A stretch of 54,149 nt of DNA from RGIG3513 sp045658985. GTDB taxonomy: Bacteria > Bacillota > Clostridia > Oscillospirales > Butyricicoccaceae. Numbering within the stretch: the first letter of the stretch is position 1; each line of letters starts with the position of its first letter. The stretch spans positions 1 to 54,149 of the forward strand of contig JAZOWC010000030.1 of NCBI GenBank assembly GCA_045658985.1, given 5' to 3'. The position numbers were made by a program, and so were the translations under genes. The notes beneath the pieces were generated by a model. The model was not told the origin of the DNA, did not search any database, and was given only the letters and a program-made list of their open reading frames with translations. Positions 45,484-52,645 of the stretch are shown piece by piece.

Positions 45484-46155
45484 ATGAGACGTCTTTTGTC
45501 CCTGATTCTTATCCTGCTGCTTGCTTTCGGTCTTTCGGCCTGCGGTGACCCTTCACCCGAGCAGCCTGACGCCCCCGATGCTCCCGCAGACCCTTCACCC
45601 GAGCAGCCCGATACCCCCGATGCCCCCGCAGACCCCGCACCCGAGCAGCCCGATACTCCCGTCATCCCCGACACACCCCTGCACTATGACGGTGACGGCG
45701 ACGGCAGCTGCAATCACTGCAATACACCTATGTGCCTGCTCAGCGACCCTGCCGAACACATTGACGCCAACATCGACTGCGCCTGCGATTTTTGCGGCCG
45801 CGCAGAGCATATCCACGGCACGGGTATGCACTGCGGAATCTGCGAAAACTGCCGCGTTGTGTTGGATATTGTTGACACCAATTCAGACGGACTTTGCGAC
45901 CTCAATTCCTGCAGTCAGCCTCACGGCAGCGAAAATCATCCCCATATCGAGCAGAGCGGAGATGCTCTGTGCGATATCTGCTCTGCAGACCTGACCCCAA
46001 AAGCTCCCGTGCTGTCGGTTACCGTCACCGCGGAGACCGCCACCCTCACCGTCGAGCCTCAGCAGGGCGTGCAGAGATATGACGTCACTGTCAACGGAGT
46101 TCTCCGCAGCAGTTTTTCGGGCACAACCTATACCGTGCAGGACAACCTGATCTAG
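45484..46155 (+). CDS. Cys-rich repeat lipoprotein, N-terminal part before in-frame TAG
   Basis: A 223-residue lipoprotein. Signal sequence with lipobox LSAC (about 17-20, Cys at 20), then an Asp/Pro/Ala/Glu/Gln spacer with three PSPEQPD-type repeats (about 24-60). Residues about 66-175 carry several CDxC-like units (DGSCNHCNTPMC, CACDFCGRAEH, CDLNSC, ALCDICSADL), as in clostridial surface proteins. From about 180 a fibronectin-III-like domain begins (VLSVTVTAETATLTV) and is cut by TAG at 46153-46155. The same frame continues to 46506 with the rest of that domain. Either a nonsense mutation, a read-through event or a base error has split the gene. Confidence 0.8.
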   Translation: MRRLLSLILILLLAFGLSACGDPSPEQPDAPDAPADPSPEQPDTPDAPADPAPEQPDTPVIPDTPLHYDGDGDGSCNHCNTPMCLLSDPAEHIDANIDCACDFCGRAEHIHGTGMHCGICENCRVVLDIVDTNSDGLCDLNSCSQPHGSENHPHIEQSGDALCDICSADLTPKAPVLSVTVTAETATLTVEPQQGVQRYDVTVNGVLRSSFSGTTYTVQDNLI

Positions 46156-46506
46156 GTGGGCATCAATGAGATCTGTGTTCGCGCCGTGACCGACGTAGGG
46201 GAGTCTCCCGATTCCAATACAGTCACAGTGGGTAGACTGGAAGACCCTCTGTACCACGCAACCGGCACGGGAGTGGAGTTTTTGTGGGGCGACGTGCCCA
46301 ACGCGCAGGGATATATAATTTACGGTGACGACGGCGCATATCTGGCCACCATCGGTCTGGGCGAGACCTACGATTTTGCATATCTGTATACAGCCGACGG
46401 CTTCTATTTCCCACATATTCAGGCCTATGCCGAAGGCTTCATCAGCTCCAAAAAGTGCGGCATCCCCGTTATGATAGGCTCAAACGGCGGCCCAATCGGC
46501 GGCTGA
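46156..46506 (+). pseudogene. In-frame continuation of the lipoprotein gene after TAG
   Basis: The 116 codons directly after the TAG stay in the same frame and complete the fibronectin-III-like domain (GINEICVRAVTDVGESPDSNTV) and a second similar domain (from about FLWGDVPNAQGYIIYGDDG). No ribosome site or good start is present, so it is unlikely to be a separate gene; a GTG immediately after the stop is the only candidate. Read with the upstream part it gives a 340-residue protein plus one codon. Confidence 0.7.
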
Positions 46507-46518
46507 TCGGATTGACTC

Positions 46519-46547
46519 TTGATTATTGCTCCGTACCGTGATATAAT
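46519..46547 (+). promoter_or_regulatory. Predicted promoter of PspC gene
   Basis: TTGATT (46519-46524), 17 bases, TATAAT (46542-46547). Confidence 0.6.
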
Positions 46548-46588
46548 TCACTTGCAGAAAATACTAAACTGAAAAAGGAGATAAAAGT

Positions 46589-46783
46589 ATGGAAAACAAA
46601 AAGCTCTACAGATCCCAGACCAACAAGAAGCTGGCAGGCGTATGCGGCGGTCTTGCCGAGTACCTGAACATCGATCCCACCATTGTCCGCCTTGTATGGG
46701 TTCTGGCAACTCTGTTTGTCGGCTGCGGCATCCTGGCATACATCATCGCCCTGATCGTAATGCCCCAGCAGTCCGCTCAGTAA
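46589..46783 (+). CDS. PspC domain membrane protein
   Basis: A 64-residue stand-alone PspC domain. The N-terminal segment KLYRSQTNKKLAGVCGGLAEYL (about 5-26, truncated) and the following DPTIVRLVWVLATLF are diagnostic; the two helices (about 31-56) cross the membrane, and the protein ends QQSAQ. PspC proteins take part in envelope-stress responses, although many small homologues in Firmicutes are uncharacterised. AAAGGAG precedes the ATG. Single-gene unit with its own promoter and terminator. Confidence 0.92.
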   Translation: MENKKLYRSQTNKKLAGVCGGLAEYLNIDPTIVRLVWVLATLFVGCGILAYIIALIVMPQQSAQ

Positions 46784-46796
46784 GAATAGCTGCAGA

Positions 46797-46832
46797 ATAC
46801 CAGACGGCACCTGCCGTCGGGTATTTTTTTTT
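46797..46832 (+). terminator. Intrinsic terminator after PspC gene
   Basis: Stem ATACC-A-GACGGCA / TGCCGTC-G-GGTAT with a two-base loop and a run of nine T. Confidence 0.85.
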
Positions 46833-46876
46833 GCTTATATTCCTCAAATAATAAGATTTGCAATATAATCATACAG

Positions 46877-46898
46877 AAATACAATTCCAATTGTATTT
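46877..46898. promoter_or_regulatory. Perfect 22-base palindrome, probable operator of amino-sugar operon
   Basis: Arms AAATACAATT and AATTGTATTT around CC. It overlaps the predicted -35 box (TTCCAA, 46885-46890), as expected for a repressor. The layout is typical of GntR-family operators; the cognate regulator is not in the window. Confidence 0.65.
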
Positions 46899-46913
46899 TT
46901 ATTGGTGTATACT
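46885..46913 (+). promoter_or_regulatory. Predicted promoter of amino-sugar operon
   Basis: TTCCAA (46885-46890), 17 bases, TATACT (46908-46913). The weak -35 fits a regulated promoter. Confidence 0.5.
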
Positions 46914-46944
46914 ATAGCCAAACCTAATGTAGGAGGATAGCTTT

Positions 46945-48021
46945 ATGCAGATGATGAGAGTGGCCATAATAGGTCAGGGCAGAAGCGGCCGAGATATTCA
47001 CGGCAAGTTTTTCAGGTCTTCTTCCAATGATTTTTGCCGTGTAGTGTGCATAGTTGAGGAGGACGCTTTCCGTGCTCAGCGCGCGGCGCAGGAGTTCGGC
47101 TGTGACGTGGTGTCCGACTATACACAGCTGTTCGGCAGGGAGGATATTGATCTGGTGGTCAACGCATCCTACTCGCAGATGCACTATTCCATCACCCGCG
47201 ATCTGCTCAGGCATGGCTTCAACGTACTGTGCGAAAAGCCGTTCGGCAGGACATACTTTGAGTGTTTGGATCTCATCAACACGGCAAAAAAGCACAATGT
47301 TACCGTGGCGGCATTCCATCAGACTCTGTTTTCGCCTGCATTCTTAAAAGCCTGCGATATCATAAACAGCGGCAAAATCGGTGAGGTGTTCCAGATCAGT
47401 CTGCGGTATTCGGGTTTTGCCCGCCGCTGGGACTGGCAGACCCTGCAGAGCAAGTGCGCCGGCAGTCTGTACAACTCGGGCCCCCATCCCGTGGGTCAGG
47501 CGCTGGCATTCCTCGGCTGGGACGAGGATACCCGCGTCGCCTTCTCCTCCCTCCGCAGTATCCTCACCAGCGGCGACGGTGACGACTATGCAAAAGTCAT
47601 CCTCACTGCCCCCAACAAGCCCGTTGTGGACATCGAGGTCAACAGCGTGGATGCCTATGCGGGAGATTTTGTGTTCAAAATCTGCGGCAGCAAGGGTACC
47701 TACAGCTCCACCAACTCGGATTACAAGCTCAAATATATCCCCGATTTTTCAATCTATCCCGAGAGACCCGTGCAGACAAGATTCATTGAGAACGAGCGCC
47801 GCGAGCCTGCATATTGCTCGGAGAAGCTGGAGTTTTGCGAGGAGAGCGGCAATATAGAGGGCACGTCCTTTGACAGCGCCGTGCTGGATTTTTACAGGAT
47901 GATGTATGCCGCGGTGATGGAGGGCAAGCCCCTCACTGTGACTCCCGAGATGGCCGCGCAGGTCATCCGCGTCATTGCTCAGGCACACGCCGACAATCCG
48001 CTGCCCGTACTTTTTGACTGA
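46945..48021 (+). CDS. Gfo/Idh/MocA-family oxidoreductase (amino-sugar operon gene 1)
   Basis: A 358-residue NAD(P)-dependent oxidoreductase-type protein. Dinucleotide loop IIGQGRSGRDIHGKF (about 8-22), CEKPFGRTYFE (about 96-106) with the substrate Lys, and NSGPHPVGQALAFLGW (about 178-193) with the His that replaces the usual catalytic position. GGAGG precedes the ATG at 46945; ATG at 46954 is possible. It is the first gene after the palindromic operator. The operon context (NagB- and NagA-like proteins) points to amino-sugar substrates. Confidence 0.9.
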   Translation: MQMMRVAIIGQGRSGRDIHGKFFRSSSNDFCRVVCIVEEDAFRAQRAAQEFGCDVVSDYTQLFGREDIDLVVNASYSQMHYSITRDLLRHGFNVLCEKPFGRTYFECLDLINTAKKHNVTVAAFHQTLFSPAFLKACDIINSGKIGEVFQISLRYSGFARRWDWQTLQSKCAGSLYNSGPHPVGQALAFLGWDEDTRVAFSSLRSILTSGDGDDYAKVILTAPNKPVVDIEVNSVDAYAGDFVFKICGSKGTYSSTNSDYKLKYIPDFSIYPERPVQTRFIENERREPAYCSEKLEFCEESGNIEGTSFDSAVLDFYRMMYAAVMEGKPLTVTPEMAAQVIRVIAQAHADNPLPVLFD

Positions 48022-48030
48022 GGTGAGACT

Positions 48031-48897
48031 ATGTACAAGATAGCTATTCTGGGCTGCGAAAACTCCCACGCCAACCACTTTCTTGAGCTGATAGGGCAGG
48101 GTGAGTACCCCGATATTGAGGTGGCGGGCATATACAGCAACGAGCCCGAGGCGGCAAAAAAGCTCCACGATACATACGGCGTGCCCATCCTCGGCCACTA
48201 TGCCGATATGGTTGGCAAGGTCGACGGCATTATGATAACCGCCCGTCACGGCGACAACCATTATAAGTACGCCAAACCCTATATGGATGACGGCATCCCT
48301 ATGTTTATTGACAAACCCATCACGTGCCTTGAGAGTGATGCAGAGGAGTTTATGGACGAGGCCGAGCGCAAGGGGGTCCGTCTCTGCGGCGGAAGCACCT
48401 GCGCAGGCTACCCCAATACCCTCAAGCTTGTCGCCGCCGTCCGCGACAAAGCCGTGGGCGAGATACGAGGCGGCACGCTTGTGTGTCCCTTCTACTTTGA
48501 CAGTCCCTACGGCGGATTTTATTTCTACGCCCAGCATCTTGTCGAGATTATGACTACTATCTTCGGCGTGGAGGTCAGGAGGGTCTTTGCCTGCCGCGGC
48601 GCAGGTGAGCTGACCTTTATTGCCCAGTATGACGGCTTTTCGGTCACAGGCAAATACCTTGAGGGCGGCAAGTATTACAGTGCCTCGGTCTACGGCTCGG
48701 AGAGTATGATGTGCGAGGAACTGACCGGCTACGGCGAAAGCTTCAAAAACGAGATGAACGATATGATCTCTCTGCTTCGCGGCAACGGTATGAAAAAATC
48801 CCGCACCGATTTTGTCAAACCCGTTTATATCATGAACGCCATCCTCCGCTCCCTTGACAGCGGCAAGTGGGAGACGGTGGGCGGCTACAAAGAATAA
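48031..48897 (+). CDS. Gfo/Idh/MocA-like protein with unusual dinucleotide motif (gene 2)
   Basis: A 288-residue short member of the family. The N-terminal strand-turn-helix is present, but the loop reads ILGCENSHANHF (about 6-17), not GxGxxG; Asn and His take the turn positions. IDKPITCLE (about 91-99) matches the EKP motif. GGSTCAGYPN (about 117-126) and a CRGAGELTF segment follow. It lacks some 60 residues relative to the usual length, mostly C-terminal, so it may be a specialised dehydrogenase or non-oxidoreductase NAD enzyme. It begins 9 bases after gene 1 and ends 12 before the NagB-like gene. Confidence 0.83.
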   Translation: MYKIAILGCENSHANHFLELIGQGEYPDIEVAGIYSNEPEAAKKLHDTYGVPILGHYADMVGKVDGIMITARHGDNHYKYAKPYMDDGIPMFIDKPITCLESDAEEFMDEAERKGVRLCGGSTCAGYPNTLKLVAAVRDKAVGEIRGGTLVCPFYFDSPYGGFYFYAQHLVEIMTTIFGVEVRRVFACRGAGELTFIAQYDGFSVTGKYLEGGKYYSASVYGSESMMCEELTGYGESFKNEMNDMISLLRGNGMKKSRTDFVKPVYIMNAILRSLDSGKWETVGGYKE

Positions 48898-48909
48898 TGA
48901 GGTAACGCT

Positions 48910-49671
48910 ATGCTCACAAAAACCATCACTACCGAAAAACTGACCACCCGCATCTATGACACCCGTGCCGAGATGGGTGAGGCCGCAGCAACAGCCGCCG
49001 CCGATGCCATCAACGGAGTCATAGCACAAAAAGGCTCTGCCAATGTGATCTTTGCCGCCGCACCGTCGCAAAGCGAGATGCTCCTGAGCCTGCTCAAAAA
49101 ACAGATCGACTTCACCCGGGTCAACGCCTTTCATATGGACGAGTACGCAGGTTTGGGCATAGAGGACGAGCAGTCCTTTGCCCGGTATCTCTCCGAGCAT
49201 ATATTCTCTCTTGCGCCCTTTGCGTCTGTCAACTATATCCCTGCCAAAGGTGATATCGACACTGCCTGTGCTCAATATACCGACCTGCTGACACAGTATC
49301 CTCCCGACGTGGTCTGTATGGGCATCGGCGAAAACGGCCATATTGCCTTCAACGATCCTCCCGTTGCCGATTTTAATGACCCCAAACTGATAAAAAAAGT
49401 CGAGCTCGATCCCGTCTGCCGTATGCAGCAGGTGCACGACGGATGTTTCCCCACTTTGGATGACGTGCCCAAATACGCACTCACCCTCACCGTGCCTGCG
49501 CTGATGAGCGCCAGGCACCTGATCTGCACCGTGCCCGCCGCTACCAAAGCCGACGCGGTATACGCCATGCTGACAGGTGAGTACGGGGAGGCTTGCCCCG
49601 CCACCGCTCTGCGCAGGCACGACAGTGCGCAGATGTTCCTCGACCGCGACAGCGGCAAACGGGTGCTTTGA
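48910..49671 (+). CDS. NagB-like amino-sugar-phosphate isomerase/deaminase, divergent subfamily
   Basis: A 253-residue member of the glucosamine-6-phosphate deaminase superfamily. It keeps HMDEY (75-79, catalytic-type D77), and GENGHIAFNDPP (140-151, H144 retained; the E. coli NagB Asp141 equivalent is N142). The phosphate-binding GSTP loop is replaced by A51-P52-S53-Q54 (FAAAPSQSEML). Another conserved set is CRMQQVHDGCFPTLDDVP (truncated). These differences, and the neighbouring Gfo/Idh/MocA genes, mark a divergent subfamily that may not act on a 6-phosphate sugar. I therefore avoid naming it nagB. Confidence 0.88.
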   Translation: MLTKTITTEKLTTRIYDTRAEMGEAAATAAADAINGVIAQKGSANVIFAAAPSQSEMLLSLLKKQIDFTRVNAFHMDEYAGLGIEDEQSFARYLSEHIFSLAPFASVNYIPAKGDIDTACAQYTDLLTQYPPDVVCMGIGENGHIAFNDPPVADFNDPKLIKKVELDPVCRMQQVHDGCFPTLDDVPKYALTLTVPALMSARHLICTVPAATKADAVYAMLTGEYGEACPATALRRHDSAQMFLDRDSGKRVL

Positions 49672-49674
49672 CAT

Positions 49675-50658
49675 ATGAGACTGCTTTTTTACGGATTTCG
49701 CCACGGCCACGTGAGCGCTCTGTACCGAGCCGTTTGTGCCCGCTCGGATATTGAGATCGTCGGCTGTATAGAGCCTGACGCCGCCGCCCGCAGCAAAGCA
49801 GAGCGTGAGTTGGGCGCAGTGTTCTCCGAGAGCAGCTACGAGCATTGGCTGAGCACCGATATAGATGCCGTTGCCATAGGCTGCGCCTACGGCGACAGGG
49901 GAGATGCGATCATCCGCGCTCTGCGCGCAGGCAAGCATATTATCGCCGACAAGCCTCTTTGTACGAGCCTCACCCAGCTTGAGACTATCTCTGAGCTCTG
50001 CCGCCGCAGCTGCCTCAAAATCGCCTGTATGCTTGATCTGCGCTATCTGCCCCAGACTCTTGCGGCAAAACAGCTGCTCTCAGACGGCAGGCTGGGTCAG
50101 GTGCGCAACGTGGCCTTTAACGGTCAGCACTGCATAGACTACCCAAACCGCCCACAGTGGTATTTTGAGGCGGGAATGCACGGCGGCACAATCAACGATC
50201 TGGCCATACACGGCATCGATCTTGTGCGTATGCTGACGGGTATGGAGTTTGCGCAGACAGACTCTGCCCGTGTGTGGAATGCCTATGCCACCCGCCATCC
50301 CGATTTTCGTGATTGCGCCACCTTTATGGCTCGGCTGGAAAACGGCGCAGGCGTGCTTGCCGACGTGTCCTATTCGGCGCCCTCCTATGCTTTTTCACTG
50401 CCCAGCTATTGGGAGTTTCGGTTTTGGTGCGATCGGGGACTGGTCACCTTCAACTATAACGACAGCTTCGTCACTTTGTATGAGGCGGACAATCCCACAC
50501 CCCAAAAGTTCACCCACACCGCATCCATTCCGGGATATATCGACGAGTTTATAGCCGAAATAAATAACAACACCTGCCTTGTCACCCAAAACGTGCTCAA
50601 GTCCACCGAGACGGCACTTTTGATGCAGCGGCAGGCAGACAGGGAGTGGCAAGAATGA
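49675..50658 (+). CDS. Gfo/Idh/MocA-like protein with GFRHGH motif (gene 4)
   Basis: A 327-residue protein of the family. The N-terminal loop reads FYGFRHGHVSALY (about 5-17) in place of GxGxxG, with His residues at the turn. ADKPLCTSL (about 99-107) holds the Lys, and DLAIHGIDLVRMLTG (about 176-190) the catalytic-type His/Asp. It starts three bases after the NagB-like stop, and its own stop overlaps the NagA-like start (ATGA). The altered loop is shared in style with gene 2 and differs from the textbook gene 1. Confidence 0.86.
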   Translation: MRLLFYGFRHGHVSALYRAVCARSDIEIVGCIEPDAAARSKAERELGAVFSESSYEHWLSTDIDAVAIGCAYGDRGDAIIRALRAGKHIIADKPLCTSLTQLETISELCRRSCLKIACMLDLRYLPQTLAAKQLLSDGRLGQVRNVAFNGQHCIDYPNRPQWYFEAGMHGGTINDLAIHGIDLVRMLTGMEFAQTDSARVWNAYATRHPDFRDCATFMARLENGAGVLADVSYSAPSYAFSLPSYWEFRFWCDRGLVTFNYNDSFVTLYEADNPTPQKFTHTASIPGYIDEFIAEINNNTCLVTQNVLKSTETALLMQRQADREWQE

Positions 50659-51827
50659 ACGAATACCGTCTCAGCGGCGGAACACTTATTATCGGGCAGA
50701 CCGAGGAGCCAAAAGATCTGCTCATCAAAAACGGCACCATCGAGGCCGTAATACCCCGTGACGCGGTGGTTTCATCCGACTACCGGACAATCGACTGCAG
50801 CAAGCTGTATGTCTCTGCGGGATTTGTGGACATCCACCAGCACGGAGGCGGCGGCAGCGACTATATGGACGATGACCCGGATGCATACCTCAATGCTTCT
50901 GATGCCCACCTGCGCCACGGCACCACCTCCCTGATGCCCACACTCACCTCTGCAAGCGGCAAGATACTGCTCAGCTCCATTGCCCGCTACAAGCGCGCCG
51001 AATCCGATTCCCGTATCCGCGCCAATATACTCGGCCTGCATGTTGAGGGCCCATACGTGTCGCCCTTTCAGGCGGGAGCACAGCCTCCCGAGCATATCAG
51101 ACAGTTTGACGAGCGGGAGTACAAAGAGGCTTTTGAGGCATCAGGCGGCAGTATCAGGCGGTGGAGCGTAGCTCCCGAGCTTGAGGGAGCGGAGGAGTTT
51201 GCCGACTTTGCCGCCAAAAACGGCATCACCCTCAGCATCGCCCACTCCAATGCCGATCTGGACACCGTCCGCCGCGCCTTTGATATGGGATACAGGCATA
51301 TTACTCATTTTTACTCCTGCTGCAGCACGATTACCCGCAGAGGGGGATTCAGAGTGCCCGGAGTGCTTGAGGCAGGCTACCTCATAGACGGTATGGACGT
51401 GGAGATCATAGCCGACGGCTGTCATCTGCCTCAGTCGCTGCTGCAGTATGTGACAAAGTTCAAACCCGCCCACCGTATCGCCCTCATCACCGACTCTATG
51501 CGCGCCGCAGGGCAGCAGGTCGAGCGGAGCTTTTTGGGCAGTATGAGCGATCCTCTGCCCGTTATCGTGGAGGACGGAGTTGCCAAGCTTCTTGACCGCT
51601 CGGCCTTTGCGGGGAGTATCGCCACAGCCGACCGCCTGCTGCGGACTATGCTGCAGAGCGGTACAGACCTGTGTGCGGCGGTGGGAATGCTGACCGTCAC
51701 CCCACTGCGGCAGATGAACCTCAAAGTCAAAAAAGGCCTGCTAAACCCCGGATATGATGCCGACATCTGCGTGTTTGACAAGAATATCAACGTCAAGACC
51801 GTCATCTGCCGCGGCGAGATAGTATAA
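50655..51827 (+). CDS. nagA: NagA-like amidohydrolase, N-acetylglucosamine-6-phosphate deacetylase type
   Basis: A 390-residue amidohydrolase that would remove acetyl from an N-acetylamino sugar. Metal ligands and catalytic residues match NagA: H61 and H63 (DIHQHGG), E131 (HVEGPYVSP), H197 (IAHSN), H218 (THFYSCCS) and D280 (ITDSMRAAG). The usual HLFNAM after the second histidine reads HFYSCC, and ADGCHLP (253-259) replaces ADGVHVH, as expected for the divergent group next to NagB-like A-P-S-Q proteins. The ATG at 50655, inside the stop of gene 4, is preferred over a GTG at 50646. Last gene of the operon. Confidence 0.9.
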   Translation: MNEYRLSGGTLIIGQTEEPKDLLIKNGTIEAVIPRDAVVSSDYRTIDCSKLYVSAGFVDIHQHGGGGSDYMDDDPDAYLNASDAHLRHGTTSLMPTLTSASGKILLSSIARYKRAESDSRIRANILGLHVEGPYVSPFQAGAQPPEHIRQFDEREYKEAFEASGGSIRRWSVAPELEGAEEFADFAAKNGITLSIAHSNADLDTVRRAFDMGYRHITHFYSCCSTITRRGGFRVPGVLEAGYLIDGMDVEIIADGCHLPQSLLQYVTKFKPAHRIALITDSMRAAGQQVERSFLGSMSDPLPVIVEDGVAKLLDRSAFAGSIATADRLLRTMLQSGTDLCAAVGMLTVTPLRQMNLKVKKGLLNPGYDADICVFDKNINVKTVICRGEIV

Positions 51828-51840
51828 TATGACAACAAAC

Positions 51841-51875
51841 AAGCCGCAGCGGCATTATTCCGCTGCGGCTTTTGT
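51841..51875. terminator. Terminator after amino-sugar operon
   Basis: Perfect stem AAGCCGCAGCGG / CCGCTGCGGCTT with loop CATTATT, then TTGT; it may also serve the converging RluA-type gene. Confidence 0.85.
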
Positions 51876-51882
51876 ATGACTG

Positions 51883-52482
51883 TTATTCAATTTCTGCCCA
51901 CTCGGGGGATGCTTCAAACACATGCTTTTTGCCAAACAGGCCGAAACTCAGCCGATGTGAAAACAGCCTCGGGGCGGCTATATCGTCTCTGGCGCCGTAT
52001 TTTCCGTCGCCGAGCAGGGGATACCCGCGGGAGCTGAACTGCACCCGTATCTGGTGGCTCCTGCCCGTGTGCAGGCGTACCCTGACGAGAGCAGGGGAGA
52101 CGCCCTCACTGCTCAGACGGGTGTACTCCAGCCGAGCCTTTTTGACTCCCGCACGCTCCCTCCTGACCACAAACACCTTGTTTCGGGTGCTGTCCTTGAA
52201 CAGCAGATCCTCCCAGTCGCCGCTCTCGGGCGGCACACCGCGCACCTGCGCTATATACTCCTTGACCATGTCTCCGCTCTGCACCGAGCGGCTGAGGGCG
52301 GCGGCAGCTGCCTTTGTGCGGGCGTATACCATCACGCCGCCCACGTTCTTGTCCAGGCGGTGCACGGTGAACACCTCGCCGCCTGCGGCCTCCTTGAGCA
52401 GCGTCGGCAGCTCGTGCTCCGAATCTACGCCCACCGGCTTGATGCACACCACTATATTATTGTCACAATGCAGTATATCCAT
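51883..52482 (-). CDS. Pseudouridine synthase, RluA family
   Basis: A 199-residue enzyme of the RluA/RsuA-like synthases, short because it lacks an S4 domain. It has the N-terminal KPVGVDSE-type segment (about 14-21), the catalytic motif HRLDKNVGGV (about 41-50, Asp at 44) and RLHTGRSHQIRVQ (about 135-147), and a C-terminal DGKYG/SHRLSFGL region. Modification target (rRNA or tRNA) is not evident. ATG at 52482 follows a GAGG site; it has its own promoter and is monocistronic. Confidence 0.9.
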   Translation of the reverse strand: MDILHCDNNIVVCIKPVGVDSEHELPTLLKEAAGGEVFTVHRLDKNVGGVMVYARTKAAAAALSRSVQSGDMVKEYIAQVRGVPPESGDWEDLLFKDSTRNKVFVVRRERAGVKKARLEYTRLSSEGVSPALVRVRLHTGRSHQIRVQFSSRGYPLLGDGKYGARDDIAAPRLFSHRLSFGLFGKKHVFEASPEWAEIE

Positions 52483-52510
52483 CGCTGCCTCACCCTCTGT
52501 TGATGAGATA

Positions 52511-52539
52511 AGTATACCACAAAACCCATACTCTTACAA
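52511..52539 (-). promoter_or_regulatory. Predicted promoter of RluA-family gene
   Basis: Minus strand: TTGTAA (52539-52534), 17 bases, TATACT (52516-52511). Confidence 0.6.
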
Positions 52540-52588
52540 TAACATTCACCATAACATAAAAGTGATGGCAGCATCCCTCATTTCATTG

Positions 52589-52618
52589 TTTACAGTATGC
52601 TGGGCGGTGTGATAAAAT
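52589..52618 (+). promoter_or_regulatory. Predicted promoter of AEC transporter gene
   Basis: TTTACA (52589-52594), 18 bases, TAAAAT (52613-52618). Confidence 0.5.
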
Positions 52619-52645
52619 TATCAAAAAGCAAAAAGGAGAAAGATT

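Noticed and set aside
46153..46155. TAG as pyrrolysine codon
   Set aside because: A single TAG in one lipoprotein gene, no pyl genes in the window, and a non-methylamine context; mutation, error or read-through are simpler.
47749..49938. Minus-strand frame of 729 codons
   Set aside because: Antisense to the amino-sugar operon; no recognisable motifs.
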